In this document: in pieces, positions 43,233-51,665 of the stretch
How positions within the stretch are numbered: position 1 is the stretch's first letter
How the letters are laid out: every line of letters starts with the position of its first letter
NCBI GenBank assembly: GCA_963750895.1
Contig: CAVVSD010000007.1
Coordinates: 1-64,000, forward strand
Direction: 5' to 3'
From: CAVVSD01 sp963750895
GTDB taxonomy: Bacteria > Actinomycetota > Thermoleophilia > Solirubrobacterales > Solirubrobacteraceae
DNA: 64,000 nucleotides
Notes under the pieces: model-generated
What the model was told of the DNA's origin: nothing
Seen by the model: only the letters and a program-made list of their open reading frames with translations
Databases searched by the model: none
Position numbers and translations under genes: made by a program

Positions 43233-44042
43233 TCAGGCCCCCACGAGCTGCTCCGACAGCTCCCGCAGACGCCGCTGGGCGTCCGGGTCGTACGCCTGGT
43301 CCATCGCCCGCGCGGCGTCCTGGACGTTGAAGTACACGCCCGACACGCCCTCGAGCTCCGGATCGGCCACGAGGCGCACGGTGGCGTCGATGCCCTCCTG
43401 CACCGTGCTGCGCGGATCCATGCCCGGCCCGAGGATCTTCGTCGGCATGAACGTCGACGGGTGCAGTGCCGTGACCGCGACGTCGCCGTCGAGCCGCGCC
43501 GCCATCTCCATCGTCTGGTTGATCTGCGCGAGCTTCGCCTGGCAGTACGCGCGCCCGGCGTCGTAGCCCTGGTCCATCATCGGGTCGTCGAAGTCGATCG
43601 GCGCCTGGCCGGCCGAGGCGACGAACACGATGCGCGAGGGCGCCGAGGCCTGGATGAGCGGCAGCAGCTCGCGCGTGAGCAGGTAGCCGGCGAGGTAGTC
43701 GACCTGGAGGACGAGCTCGACCCCGTCCTGGCTGAACTCGCGCTCGGGCAGGAAGCCGATGCCGGCGTTGTTGACGAGCGCGTCGAGGCGCTCCTCGTTC
43801 GCCGCGACCTCGGCGGCCATGGCCCGGACCTCGGCGAGCGACGCGAAGTCGGCGCGGTACGTGCGGAGCTTCTCGGAGCCGGTCTCGTCGCGCAGCTCCG
43901 CGAGCGTCCGCTCCAGGCGCTCCGGGCTGCGGCCGTGGAGGAGGACGGTCGCGCCGCGGGAGGCGAGGTCGGCCGCGACGCCGCGGCCGAGGCCGTCGGT
44001 CGCGCCGGTGACGAGGATGACCTGCTCGGAGATCTCGCGCAT
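43233..44042 (-). CDS. Short-chain dehydrogenase/reductase
   Basis: A 269-residue classical SDR. The cofactor loop is VTGATDGLGRGVA, an Arg in LHGRSPERL suggests NADP preference, ALVNNAGIGFL is the NNAG motif, VASAGQ holds the catalytic Ser and YCQAKLAQ the Tyr-x3-Lys. The pattern resembles retinol-dehydrogenase/WW-domain-oxidoreductase-like SDRs that act on bulky hydrophobic alcohols. ATG 44042. It is a single leftward gene, 15 nt downstream of the PT-rich protein stop. Confidence 0.9.
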   Translation of the reverse strand: MREISEQVILVTGATDGLGRGVAADLASRGATVLLHGRSPERLERTLAELRDETGSEKLRTYRADFASLAEVRAMAAEVAANEERLDALVNNAGIGFLPEREFSQDGVELVLQVDYLAGYLLTRELLPLIQASAPSRIVFVASAGQAPIDFDDPMMDQGYDAGRAYCQAKLAQINQTMEMAARLDGDVAVTALHPSTFMPTKILGPGMDPRSTVQEGIDATVRLVADPELEGVSGVYFNVQDAARAMDQAYDPDAQRRLRELSEQLVGA

Positions 44043-44057
44043 GCCGCGACGCTAGCG

Positions 44058-44588
44058 CTAGCGCCCGAAGCGCATCCAGTCCGCGAAGTCCGCCCACGCG
44101 CCGGATGCGCGCCAGCCGAACTCCGCGAGGCTGTGCCGCACGCGCGGCCACCAGGGCGGCTCGAGGCCCTGCCACCAGGCGATCGCCCAGGCCAGGGCGA
44201 GCAGGACGACCAGCGCGACGAGCACGACGAGCGCGACGAGGCCCTTGGGCGCGCCGCCGTCGGAGGCCTCCGGGGCGGGCGCGGGCGTCGTGGCCGGCGC
44301 CGGCTGGGCGGCGGTCGGCGGCGGTGTCGTCGCAGCGGGCGGGGGGACGGCGGCCGTGGTCGGCGGCGGCGTCGTGGACGTCGGCGCGGGCGTGGTCGCG
44401 GTGGCGGGTGGAGCGGGGGCGGTCGCGGTCGGGTCCGGCGTCGTCGCCGCCGGGGCGGGGGCCGTGTCCGTCGGTGCGGGCGCGATCGTCGTCGGCGTGC
44501 CCGGATCGACGGCCTGCGCAGGTGCGAGCGCGGGCACGACGAGCGCGGCGAACGCCGCGGCGAGCAGCCAGGGGAGGAGGCGTCGCAT
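44058..44588 (-). CDS. Pro/Thr/Ala-rich membrane-anchored protein
   Basis: A 176-residue protein with a signal peptide (MRRLLPWLLAAAFAALVVPA, cleavage near AQAVDPG). An 85-residue low-complexity linker of TTP/APA/TAPAP repeats follows, then a membrane helix (LVALVVLVALVVLLALAWAI) and a basic, Trp-rich C-terminal tail (WWQGLEPPWWPRVRH). It is likely a cell-surface spacer anchored in the membrane with a short cytoplasmic tail. The linker has a skewed base composition (GGCG/GTCG repeats on the plus strand). No enzymatic domain. Function unknown. Confidence 0.7.
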   Translation of the reverse strand: MRRLLPWLLAAAFAALVVPALAPAQAVDPGTPTTIAPAPTDTAPAPAATTPDPTATAPAPPATATTPAPTSTTPPPTTAAVPPPAATTPPPTAAQPAPATTPAPAPEASDGGAPKGLVALVVLVALVVLLALAWAIAWWQGLEPPWWPRVRHSLAEFGWRASGAWADFADWMRFGR

Positions 44589-44621
44589 CGCGGGCGGCCA
44601 CGCTAGCAGCGGGCCCGATCC

Positions 44622-45008
44622 CTAGCGGACGGGCACCCAGTGGATCCCGGCGCCGATCCCGGCGCTCTGGGCCTGGCCGACCGCGGCCCGGCCTGCGTCG
44701 CCGACCCCGGCGACCGCGGCGAAGTCGCCGGCCGCCAGCGCGGCGGCCTGCGCCTGCGCGTCCATCGCGCCGCCGGTGCGGCGGATCGTGGCCTCGGCGC
44801 CGGGTGCTCCGGCTGCGTCGCGCGCGGCGGCCGCGGCACGCTCGATCTCGGACGCGGGGGTGCCGACCGTCGCGACGACGGCGATGCGGGGGGCGTCCGT
44901 CGTCTGCGGACCGGCGTCTCCGGCCGCGAGCGCCCCTGAGGCGAGGCCTGCCGCGAGCGCGACGGCCACGCCGGCCGACGCGAGTCGCCGGCCTCGGTAG
45001 CTCTTCAT
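44622..45008 (-). CDS. Small secreted Ala/Gly-rich protein
   Basis: A 128-residue protein with a signal peptide (MKSYRGRRLASAGVAVALAA, cleavage near ALAAGDA). The mature part contains IAVVATVGTPASEIERAAAA followed by a region rich in Ala, Gly and Gln and ending IGAGIHWVPVR. There are no Cys. The start is ATG 45008; an in-frame ATG at 45017 is also possible. It is divergent from a LacI-type gene across a 52-nt region that contains a perfect palindrome, so its expression is probably controlled by that regulator. No family recognised. Confidence 0.6.
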   Translation of the reverse strand: MKSYRGRRLASAGVAVALAAGLASGALAAGDAGPQTTDAPRIAVVATVGTPASEIERAAAAARDAAGAPGAEATIRRTGGAMDAQAQAAALAAGDFAAVAGVGDAGRAAVGQAQSAGIGAGIHWVPVR

Positions 45009-45027
45009 GCTTGTCATACGTAACACG

Positions 45028-45041
45028 GTACTACGTAGTAC
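45028..45041. promoter_or_regulatory. LacI-type operator palindrome
   Basis: GTACTACGTAGTAC is a perfect 14-bp palindrome with a central CpG, the hallmark of LacI/GalR operators. CTTGT (45010-45014) and ACAAG (45040-45044) form an outer inverted pair. It is placed between the divergent secreted-protein and LacI genes. Confidence 0.65.
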
Positions 45042-45069
45042 AAGGTTCGTGAAGTCGGAAGCTGATTGC

Positions 45070-46095
45070 ATGGGCGGAATCGCCGGTTCCCAGTCACGCA
45101 CCCGGGCGAGCGTCACGAGCGTCGACGTCGCCCGTCGCGCGGGCGTGTCGCAGACGACGGTCTCGCTCGTGCTGTCCGGCAAGGCGGCCGGCCGCATCTC
45201 CGACGCGACGGCCGAGGCGGTCCAGCGCGCCGCCCGCGAGCTCGGCTACCGGCCCCACGCGGCCGCCCGCGCGCTGCGCTCCGGCGTCTCGGCGACCGTG
45301 GGCCTGGTCGTCGCGGACGTCACCCATCCGTTCTTCGGTCTCACGCTGCGCGGCGCGCACAACGCCGCCCGCGAGGCGGGCCACGTCGTCGTCCTCATCG
45401 ACGACGACTACGGCACCCGGGGCGAGACGGCGATCGAGACCCTCCAGCACGGCGCGATCGACGGGTTCGTCTTCTTCGCCGCGGATCCCCCTGCGTCGCT
45501 GCGCGACCCGGGCGCCCCGCCGGTCGTGGTCGTCGAGTCCGAGGCCCTCGGCCTCCCCAACGTGCGCCTCGACGTCGAGGCGGGCACCGACGAGGCGCTC
45601 GCACACCTGCACGAGCTCGGGCACCGCCGGATCGGGCTGCTGCGCTCGGCGGTCCGCGGCGAGACGTTCGACCGACGCCACGTCCGCTGGCGCGACCACC
45701 TGCGCGCGAACGGCGAGGACCCCGACGAGCAGGTCGTCGTGGACACGCAGTTCACGGCCAAGGCCACGATCGACGCCGCACGCGAGTGGCTGGCGCGCCG
45801 CGGCGACACCACCGCCGTCCTCTGCGACGACGACGTCATCGCGGCCGGCATGCTCGCGGCCGCGCAGGCCGAGGGGGTGGACGTCCCCGGCGAGCTGTCC
45901 GTCGTCGGGTTCGACAACCTCGACCTCACGCGCCTGACGTTCCCGGCGCTCACCACCGTCGCGACCGACCCGGAGGGCCTGGGTGCCGCCGCGTTCGAGC
46001 TGCTCCACGCGCGGCTGCAGGGCAAGCGGCCGCGCAACCGGGTCCTGCCCGTGCAGCTCGTGGTCCGCGACTCGACCGGGCCGGCCCGCCGCTAG
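45070..46095 (+). CDS. LacI-family transcriptional regulator
   Basis: A 341-residue repressor. The N-terminal helix-turn-helix and hinge are TSVDVARRAGVSQTTVSLVL and AARELGYRPHAAARALRSG. The periplasmic-binding-protein-like core begins VGLVVADVTHPFFG and ends LPVQLVVRDSTGP. The ligand is expected to be a sugar or nucleoside. ATG 45070 fits the family start better than upstream in-frame ATGs. The nearest divergent gene is a small secreted protein rather than a sugar-use operon, which is unusual. Its stop overlaps the convergent tmk gene by 4 nt. Confidence 0.9.
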   Translation: MGGIAGSQSRTRASVTSVDVARRAGVSQTTVSLVLSGKAAGRISDATAEAVQRAARELGYRPHAAARALRSGVSATVGLVVADVTHPFFGLTLRGAHNAAREAGHVVVLIDDDYGTRGETAIETLQHGAIDGFVFFAADPPASLRDPGAPPVVVVESEALGLPNVRLDVEAGTDEALAHLHELGHRRIGLLRSAVRGETFDRRHVRWRDHLRANGEDPDEQVVVDTQFTAKATIDAAREWLARRGDTTAVLCDDDVIAAGMLAAAQAEGVDVPGELSVVGFDNLDLTRLTFPALTTVATDPEGLGAAAFELLHARLQGKRPRNRVLPVQLVVRDSTGPARR

Positions 46096-46712
46096 ACCAG
46101 CAGGTCCTCGAGCGCCGCGAGCGCCGCCGCGAGCACCTCGGGCTCGGCCCCGCCGGCATCGATCACACGGATGCGCTCGGGCTCCTCGCGCGCGAGGTCC
46201 TCGTAGGCCGCGGCGACCCGCGCGAAGAAGGCGGCGTCCTCCGCCTCGAGGCGGTCGGGCTCCTCGCCGCGTCCCGCGAGCCGCGCGCGACCGGCCGCCG
46301 GATCGAGGGCGAGCAGGAGCGTCCGGTCCGGGACGAGTCCGCCGGTGGCGAAGAGGTTGAGCTCGCGCACGCGGTCCACGCCGAGCCCCCGCGCGGCGCC
46401 CTGGTAGGCGAGCGAGGAGTCGACGAAGCGGTCGAGCAGCACCCAGCTGCCCTCGCCGAGCAGCGGGCGCACGCGCTCCTCCACGAGCTGGGCCCGCGCG
46501 GCCGCGTAGAGCAGCGCCTCCGCCGGGCCGCCGACCCGCAGCGCCGGATCCTTCACGAGCGCGCGGACGCGCTCGGACAGCTCGACCCCTCCCGGCTCGC
46601 GCAGGAGGACGGCCTCGACCCCCCGCGCGGCGAGCGCGGACACGAGCCCGGCGGCGAGCGTCGTCTTGCCCGCGCCGTCGAGCCCCTCGATCGTCACCAG
46701 GCGGCCGGCCAT
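46092..46712 (-). CDS. tmk: Thymidylate kinase
   Basis: A 206-residue dTMP kinase that makes dTDP for DNA synthesis. P-loop IEGLDGAGKTTLA near the start, LREPGG (DR(H)-type dTMP contact region), LLDRFVDSSLAYQG and the LID region RARLAGRGEEPDRLE are all present. A basic LID with the Glu after the P-loop is the usual pattern. ATG 46712 is divergent from holB by 31 nt. In many bacteria tmk and holB are co-directional neighbours; here they are adjacent but divergent. No intergenic regulator site seen. Confidence 0.95.
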   Translation of the reverse strand: MAGRLVTIEGLDGAGKTTLAAGLVSALAARGVEAVLLREPGGVELSERVRALVKDPALRVGGPAEALLYAAARAQLVEERVRPLLGEGSWVLLDRFVDSSLAYQGAARGLGVDRVRELNLFATGGLVPDRTLLLALDPAAGRARLAGRGEEPDRLEAEDAAFFARVAAAYEDLAREEPERIRVIDAGGAEPEVLAAALAALEDLLV

Positions 46713-46743
46713 CGGGCGGCGACCCTACAGTCCGGGGCGGCCC

Positions 46744-47850
46744 ATGCTCTCGTCGCTCGAGCGTCATCCCCATGCCCGCGCCGTCCTCGGCCCCGCCCTG
46801 CCGCCGGACGGCAACCCGTCGCACGCCTACCTCTTCCACGGCCCGGCGGGCAGCGGGAAGGCCGCGGCGGCGCGCGCGTTCGCCGCCGAGCTGCTCGCCG
46901 ACGGCGCCCGCGACCCCGACAACGCCCGCGTGCGCGTCGAGCACGGCGTCCACCCCGACCTCACCTGGGTCGCGCCGGCGAGCGCCGCCGGGATCCTCGT
47001 CGGCGACGTCGACGAGCCCGTCGTCGCCGCGGCGACGCGGACCCCGTTCGAGGCGTCGCGTCGCGTCTTCGTCATCGAGGACGCCGACGAGCTCAACGAC
47101 CAGGCCGCGAACCGGATGCTCAAGACGCTCGAGGAGCCGGCGTCCTACGTGCACCTCGTGCTCCTCACGGCGCGTCCCGGCGACGTGCTGCCGACGATCG
47201 CGAGCCGCTGCCAGGCGGTGCGCTTCGACGCGCCCGGCACCGACGAGCTCGCGGAGCGCCTCGGCCGTCAGGGCGTCGCGCCCGAGCAGGCGCAGGCCTG
47301 CGCGCGCCTCGCGCTCGGCGACGCGAACCGCGCGATCGCGCTCGCGCTCGGCGAGGGCCCCGCGCTGCGGGCGGGGTCGGAGGCCTTCGCACGGTCCGCC
47401 GTCAGCGGGGACCTGCTCGCGCGTCCGTGGCTCGAGGTGCTCGCACAGGCCCGCGCGCGAGGCGAGCGGGCGCAGGCGCAGGTCGAGGCGGCCGGCGCCG
47501 ACGAGCTCGAGCTCGTCCCCAAGAAGGAGCGCAGGCGCATCGAGCGCGAGACCGGGGAGCGGGCCAAGCGCGCCCACCGCCGGGCGCAGACCGCGGGGCT
47601 CGACGAGGCGCTCGCGCTCGTGGGCCTGTGGTTCCGCGATCTCGCGTGCGTCGCGGACGGCGCGCCCGAGCTCGTCGCCCACAGCGACCGGGCCGACGCA
47701 CTGCGCGAGGACGCCGCCGGGCGCAGCGCACATCGCCTGAGGGCGGCGCAGGCGCACGTCGACGACGCGCGCTCGGCCTTCGAGCTCAACCCGTCGGAGG
47801 AGCTTCTGCTCGAGGCGCTGGCGATCCGGCTCGCGCGAACGCTGGCCTAG
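46744..47850 (+). CDS. holB: DNA polymerase III delta-prime subunit
   Basis: A 368-residue clamp-loader subunit. It starts MLSSLERHPHARAVLG. The P-loop-like FHGPAGSGKAAAARAF is present, VFVIEDADELNDQAANRMLK is the sensor/adaptor helix, and LKTLEEPASYVHLVLL with TIASRCQAVRF is the diagnostic arginine-finger (SRC) stretch. After the AAA+ core there is a Lys/Arg/Glu-rich helical section (VPKKERRRIERETGERAKRA) and a C-terminal collar domain. ATG 46744 with TACAGT 11 nt upstream suggests a short leader. The 3' end overlaps the convergent nitrilase gene by 65 nt. Confidence 0.93.
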   Translation: MLSSLERHPHARAVLGPALPPDGNPSHAYLFHGPAGSGKAAAARAFAAELLADGARDPDNARVRVEHGVHPDLTWVAPASAAGILVGDVDEPVVAAATRTPFEASRRVFVIEDADELNDQAANRMLKTLEEPASYVHLVLLTARPGDVLPTIASRCQAVRFDAPGTDELAERLGRQGVAPEQAQACARLALGDANRAIALALGEGPALRAGSEAFARSAVSGDLLARPWLEVLAQARARGERAQAQVEAAGADELELVPKKERRRIERETGERAKRAHRRAQTAGLDEALALVGLWFRDLACVADGAPELVAHSDRADALREDAAGRSAHRLRAAQAHVDDARSAFELNPSEELLLEALAIRLARTLA

Positions 47851-48694
47851 GCTCGCCGTAGGCCGCGGGCCTGCGGTCGCCGAGGTGGTCGATGTCCAGC
47901 AGCGTCTCCGCGATCGCGGCCGCCGGGTCGATCCGGGCGAGGGCGAGGCCCTCGTCGTGCCCCGTGGCCGCGAGCACGACGCCGTCGGGGTCGACGACCT
48001 TCGAGCGGCCGACGAAGCACCGGGCGCCCCACCGTCCCGTGAGGTTGGAGGAGACCCAGACGACCTGGTTCTCGATGGCCCGCACGCAGTCGACCGCGTC
48101 GAAGTGGCGCGTCTGGCGGTCGTCGCCCAGGTCCGGCGCCGGCCGGCGGCGATCCGCCGACCAGGCCGACATGCACGCGATGACCTCGGCGCCGTCGAGC
48201 GCCAGCGCGCGCGACGCCTCGGGGAAGAGCTTGTCGTAGCAGAGCAGCATCCCGACGCGGCCGACCGGCGTGTCGAAGGCCGCGAACCCGTCGCCGGCCG
48301 CGTACGCGAAGCGCTCGGCGGGCGGGAGGTGCACCTTGCGGTGACGGCCCAGGACGCCGTCGCCCGAGACGCAGACGGCCGACGCGTAGCGCTCGCCGGC
48401 GGAGCCGGCCTCGGTGTACCCGACGCAGACCACGGCGTCGCCGGCGATGCGCGACAGCCCCGCGATCTCCGGGCCGCCGGGGTCGAGCGCCGGCGGGAGC
48501 ATGTCGGGCGCGGGAGGCGTCCCGGGCTCGGTCTCCAGGAGGTAGCCGCCCAGCGCCGACTCGGGGAACACGATGAGCCGCGCGCCGGCGCTGCGCGCGG
48601 CGTGGACCGTCGACGCGATCCGCGTCAGCGCGGCATCGACGTCGCGCCCGAAGGGCGCCGCGACGGCTGCGACTGCGCCGGGACGAGTGTCCAC
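47786..48694 (-). CDS. Nitrilase / carbon-nitrogen hydrolase
   Basis: A 302-residue member of the nitrilase superfamily. The catalytic triad is visible: Glu in IVFPESALGGY, Lys in GRHRKVHLPPAE and Cys in MLLCYDKLFPE. ENQVVWVSSNLTGRWG and GRSKVVDPDG are typical later stretches. The Cys-Tyr-Asp context is closer to aliphatic amidase/nitrilase groups than to beta-ureidopropionase. GTG 48694 is chosen because GGAG precedes it; no ATG fits. Substrate (nitrile or amide) undetermined. The C-terminal tail overlaps the end of holB antisense. Confidence 0.87.
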   Translation of the reverse strand: MDTRPGAVAAVAAPFGRDVDAALTRIASTVHAARSAGARLIVFPESALGGYLLETEPGTPPAPDMLPPALDPGGPEIAGLSRIAGDAVVCVGYTEAGSAGERYASAVCVSGDGVLGRHRKVHLPPAERFAYAAGDGFAAFDTPVGRVGMLLCYDKLFPEASRALALDGAEVIACMSAWSADRRRPAPDLGDDRQTRHFDAVDCVRAIENQVVWVSSNLTGRWGARCFVGRSKVVDPDGVVLAATGHDEGLALARIDPAAAIAETLLDIDHLGDRRPAAYGEPRPAFARAGSPAPRAEAPPTG

Positions 48695-48771
48695 GTGCGC
48701 ATCGTCTCCGACAAGTGATCCTCGTTGCAATCGCCCGTGTGTCCCGAGCGGATCGCCACGCGGGACAAGCC

Positions 48772-49632
48772 TCAGACGTCGGCGATCGGGCCGAGGCGCG
48801 GCTCGCGCCCGAAGAGGTCGAACGCGCGGAAGCGCGAGAAGTGCGGGTGCTCGGGGCCGTGGAAGTCCGCGGACCCGGTCGTGAGCAGCCCGAGCTCGTC
48901 GGCGAGGTCGCAGAGCAGCGCCGTCTGACGCTCCCCGTGCTCGATGTAGAACGCCTCGACCCCGTCCATGCCGCCCGCGGCGAAGCGGCGCAGCGCGTCC
49001 TGCACCTCCTGCTCGGCGTCGACGTCCCAGAACGGATGCGCCCACACCGCGACGCCGCCCGCGTCGTGGATCGCCGCGATCGCGTCGGCGACGGTGGGGA
49101 TCGTCCGGGTCCGGTACGCGGGGCGGGACGGGATGAGATAGGCGACGAGCAGTGCGCTGGAGTCGGTGAGGCCTTCCTCGGCGACCCGCTCGGCGTTCGC
49201 GGGATGGCCGAACGCCGCGGCCGCGAGGTGCGGGCGGCCGGGCGACTCGAGGTCGGCGAAGTCGGTGCGGTCGAGCGCCCAGCCCAGCTCCTCCATCGCG
49301 TCGGCCATGCGACCGATGCGCGCGCGACGGTCGGCGCGGTAGGCCTCCAGCCGCTCGGCGAGCCCGGCGTCGCCGGGATCGATCCCGTACCCGAGGATGT
49401 GCAGGTCCTCGCCCAGCGGGTCGATCGACGAGAGCTCGACCGCTGGGACGAGCCGGATCCCGTGCTCGCGCGCGGCGGCCTGCGCCTCGGGGACGCCGTC
49501 GACGGTGTCGTGGTCGCTCAGCGCGAGGAGCTCGACCCCCGCGCCGGCCGCCGCGGCGACGACCCGGGCGGGCACCAGCGCGCCGTCGGAGTGCACGGAG
49601 TGCGACTGCAGGTCGAACGTCGGGGCGGCCAC
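48772..49632 (-). CDS. PHP-domain phosphoesterase (YciV/RNase AM type)
   Basis: A 286-residue polymerase-and-histidinol-phosphatase-type metallohydrolase. Metal-binding stretches are FDLQSHSVHSDGALVP (His-x-His), LALSDHDTVDGVPEA, VPAVELSS (Glu), GRPHLAAA, AVWAHPFW and TTGSADFHGPEH (Asp-x-His). This is the pattern of the TrpH/YciV family, members of which are 5'-3' exonucleases on short RNA or hydrolyse nucleotide 3',5'-bisphosphates. GTG 49632 is the start. Its neighbour upstream on the same strand, TetR, ends 12 nt before. Confidence 0.87.
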   Translation of the reverse strand: MAAPTFDLQSHSVHSDGALVPARVVAAAAGAGVELLALSDHDTVDGVPEAQAAAREHGIRLVPAVELSSIDPLGEDLHILGYGIDPGDAGLAERLEAYRADRRARIGRMADAMEELGWALDRTDFADLESPGRPHLAAAAFGHPANAERVAEEGLTDSSALLVAYLIPSRPAYRTRTIPTVADAIAAIHDAGGVAVWAHPFWDVDAEQEVQDALRRFAAGGMDGVEAFYIEHGERQTALLCDLADELGLLTTGSADFHGPEHPHFSRFRAFDLFGREPRLGPIADV

Positions 49633-49643
49633 GGCCGCGCAGC

Positions 49644-50156
49644 CTATGGGCCCGCGAACCCGCGCAGCCCTCGCGACCAGGCGGCGTCGAGGTCGGCCCC
49701 CGGCGGGAAGCGGCCGTCCAGCTCGAGGATCGTCATCCCGTGGGCGAAGGCCCACAGGGCCCGCGCGGCGTCGCGGTCCCCGCCGGCCGCCTGGATCGCC
49801 GGGAACGCGGCGCGGTCCTCGGCACCCGGCACGAGCAGCTCGCGGTCGAGCGGGCCGGCCGTCATGAGCCGGTAGAGATGCGGGTGCTCGCGGGCGAATG
49901 CGCGGTACCCGCGGGCGAGCTCCTCGAGCGTCGTCCCGTCGAGCGTCGCGGCGAGCTCCTCGAACCCGTCGGAGATCACGGCCGCCTCGAGCGCGTCCTT
50001 GCCCGGGAGGTGCTTGTAGATCGACGGCGCGCGGATCCCGAGGCGCTCCCCGAGGCGCCGCATGGACAGCGCCTCGGGACCCTCCTCCTCGAGCAGCTCG
50101 CGCGCGGCGGTGACGATCTCCCGCGCGCGCGGCGTCAGCTCAGCGCCCGAAGCCAT
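49644..50156 (-). CDS. TetR-family regulator
   Basis: A 170-residue TetR protein starting MASGAELTPRAREIV. The helix-turn-helix is LSMRRLGERLGIRAPSIYKH followed by LPGKDALEAAVI, and the ligand domain contains YRAFAREHPHLYRLMTAGPL (TetR_C, WHG-like). It overlaps the upstream DUF4260 gene (start within its last codons), so the two are co-transcribed from the promoter with the dyad at 50537-50553. This implies autoregulation and control of the membrane protein. Confidence 0.88.
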   Translation of the reverse strand: MASGAELTPRAREIVTAARELLEEEGPEALSMRRLGERLGIRAPSIYKHLPGKDALEAAVISDGFEELAATLDGTTLEELARGYRAFAREHPHLYRLMTAGPLDRELLVPGAEDRAAFPAIQAAGGDRDAARALWAFAHGMTILELDGRFPPGADLDAAWSRGLRGFAGP

Positions 50157-50529
50157 CCGGGGTGCGCAGCCCGTAGCCGGCGACGCGGTCGATCGCGATG
50201 TGCAGCCCCCAGGCCAGGGCGCCGACGAGGAAGCCCGTGCCGAGGACGCCGGCGGCGACCAGGGCGGCGAGCAGGAGCGGGCCCCAGACCCGGTGCAGCG
50301 CGTTGTAGATGCCCACGGCGCGTGGGTGCAGCTGGCCCTGGGCGAGGCCGGCGCCGACGCCGAGCAGGAGGGCGAGGTCCGGCGCGGCGCCGAAGGCGAA
50401 GAACTGCCAGAGGCCGGTCCCCTGCGTCGTGATCTCGAAGACGGCGGCGGCGAGGAGGGCGAGGGCGGCGACGCCGGCGAGCAGGCGGCGCGGCGAGGGC
50501 GCGACGTGGGCGGTGGCGGTGGCGTGCAT
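50140..50529 (-). CDS. DUF4260-family small membrane protein
   Basis: A 129-residue protein with about four membrane segments. Family marks are FFAFGAAPDLALLLGVGAGL, VGIYNALHRVWGPLLLAALV with the conserved Asn-x2-His, and the C-terminal LHIAIDRVAGYGLRTPDGFG. Function of the family is unknown. ATG 50529 lies only 8 nt from the TetR-type operator dyad. It is the first gene of a two-gene operon with the TetR regulator, and is therefore probably the regulated effector, for example in a membrane or efflux response. Confidence 0.75.
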   Translation of the reverse strand: MHATATAHVAPSPRRLLAGVAALALLAAAVFEITTQGTGLWQFFAFGAAPDLALLLGVGAGLAQGQLHPRAVGIYNALHRVWGPLLLAALVAAGVLGTGFLVGALAWGLHIAIDRVAGYGLRTPDGFGR

Positions 50530-50536
50530 GGACCTA

Positions 50537-50547
50537 GGCTAACACTG

Positions 50548-50553
<6 letters not shown>
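50537..50553. promoter_or_regulatory. TetR-type operator upstream of DUF4260-tetR
   Basis: GGCTAAC (50537-50543), spacer ACT, GTTAGCC (50547-50553): perfect 7-bp arms. The dyad sits between the DUF4260 start and the murB stop, at the only place a promoter for the leftward pair can lie, and has the TAACA/TGTTA form common for TetR proteins. Confidence 0.75.
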
Positions 50554-51549
<996 letters not shown>

Positions 51550-51634
51550 GGCGTGGGACGGTAGTCCCGCGGGCGGGTAGACCAGCGCTCGGGAAAGGGA
51601 TCGATCGTTCGTCCAGTCCCTGATCCATCCGCAA

Positions 51635-51657
51635 GTTCGCGAACGAACAAGCGTTTG
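51635..51657 (+). promoter_or_regulatory. Palindrome and LexA-like box before the PIG-L gene
   Basis: GTTCGCGAAC (51635-51644) is a perfect palindrome. Overlapping it, CGAACAAGCGTTTG (51644-51657) fits the Gram-positive SOS pattern CGAAC-R-N-R-Y-GTTYG and lies 8 nt before the ATG at 51666. Either could be an operator; the match to LexA sites is by eye. Confidence 0.4.
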
Positions 51658-51665
51658 AAGGGCAC

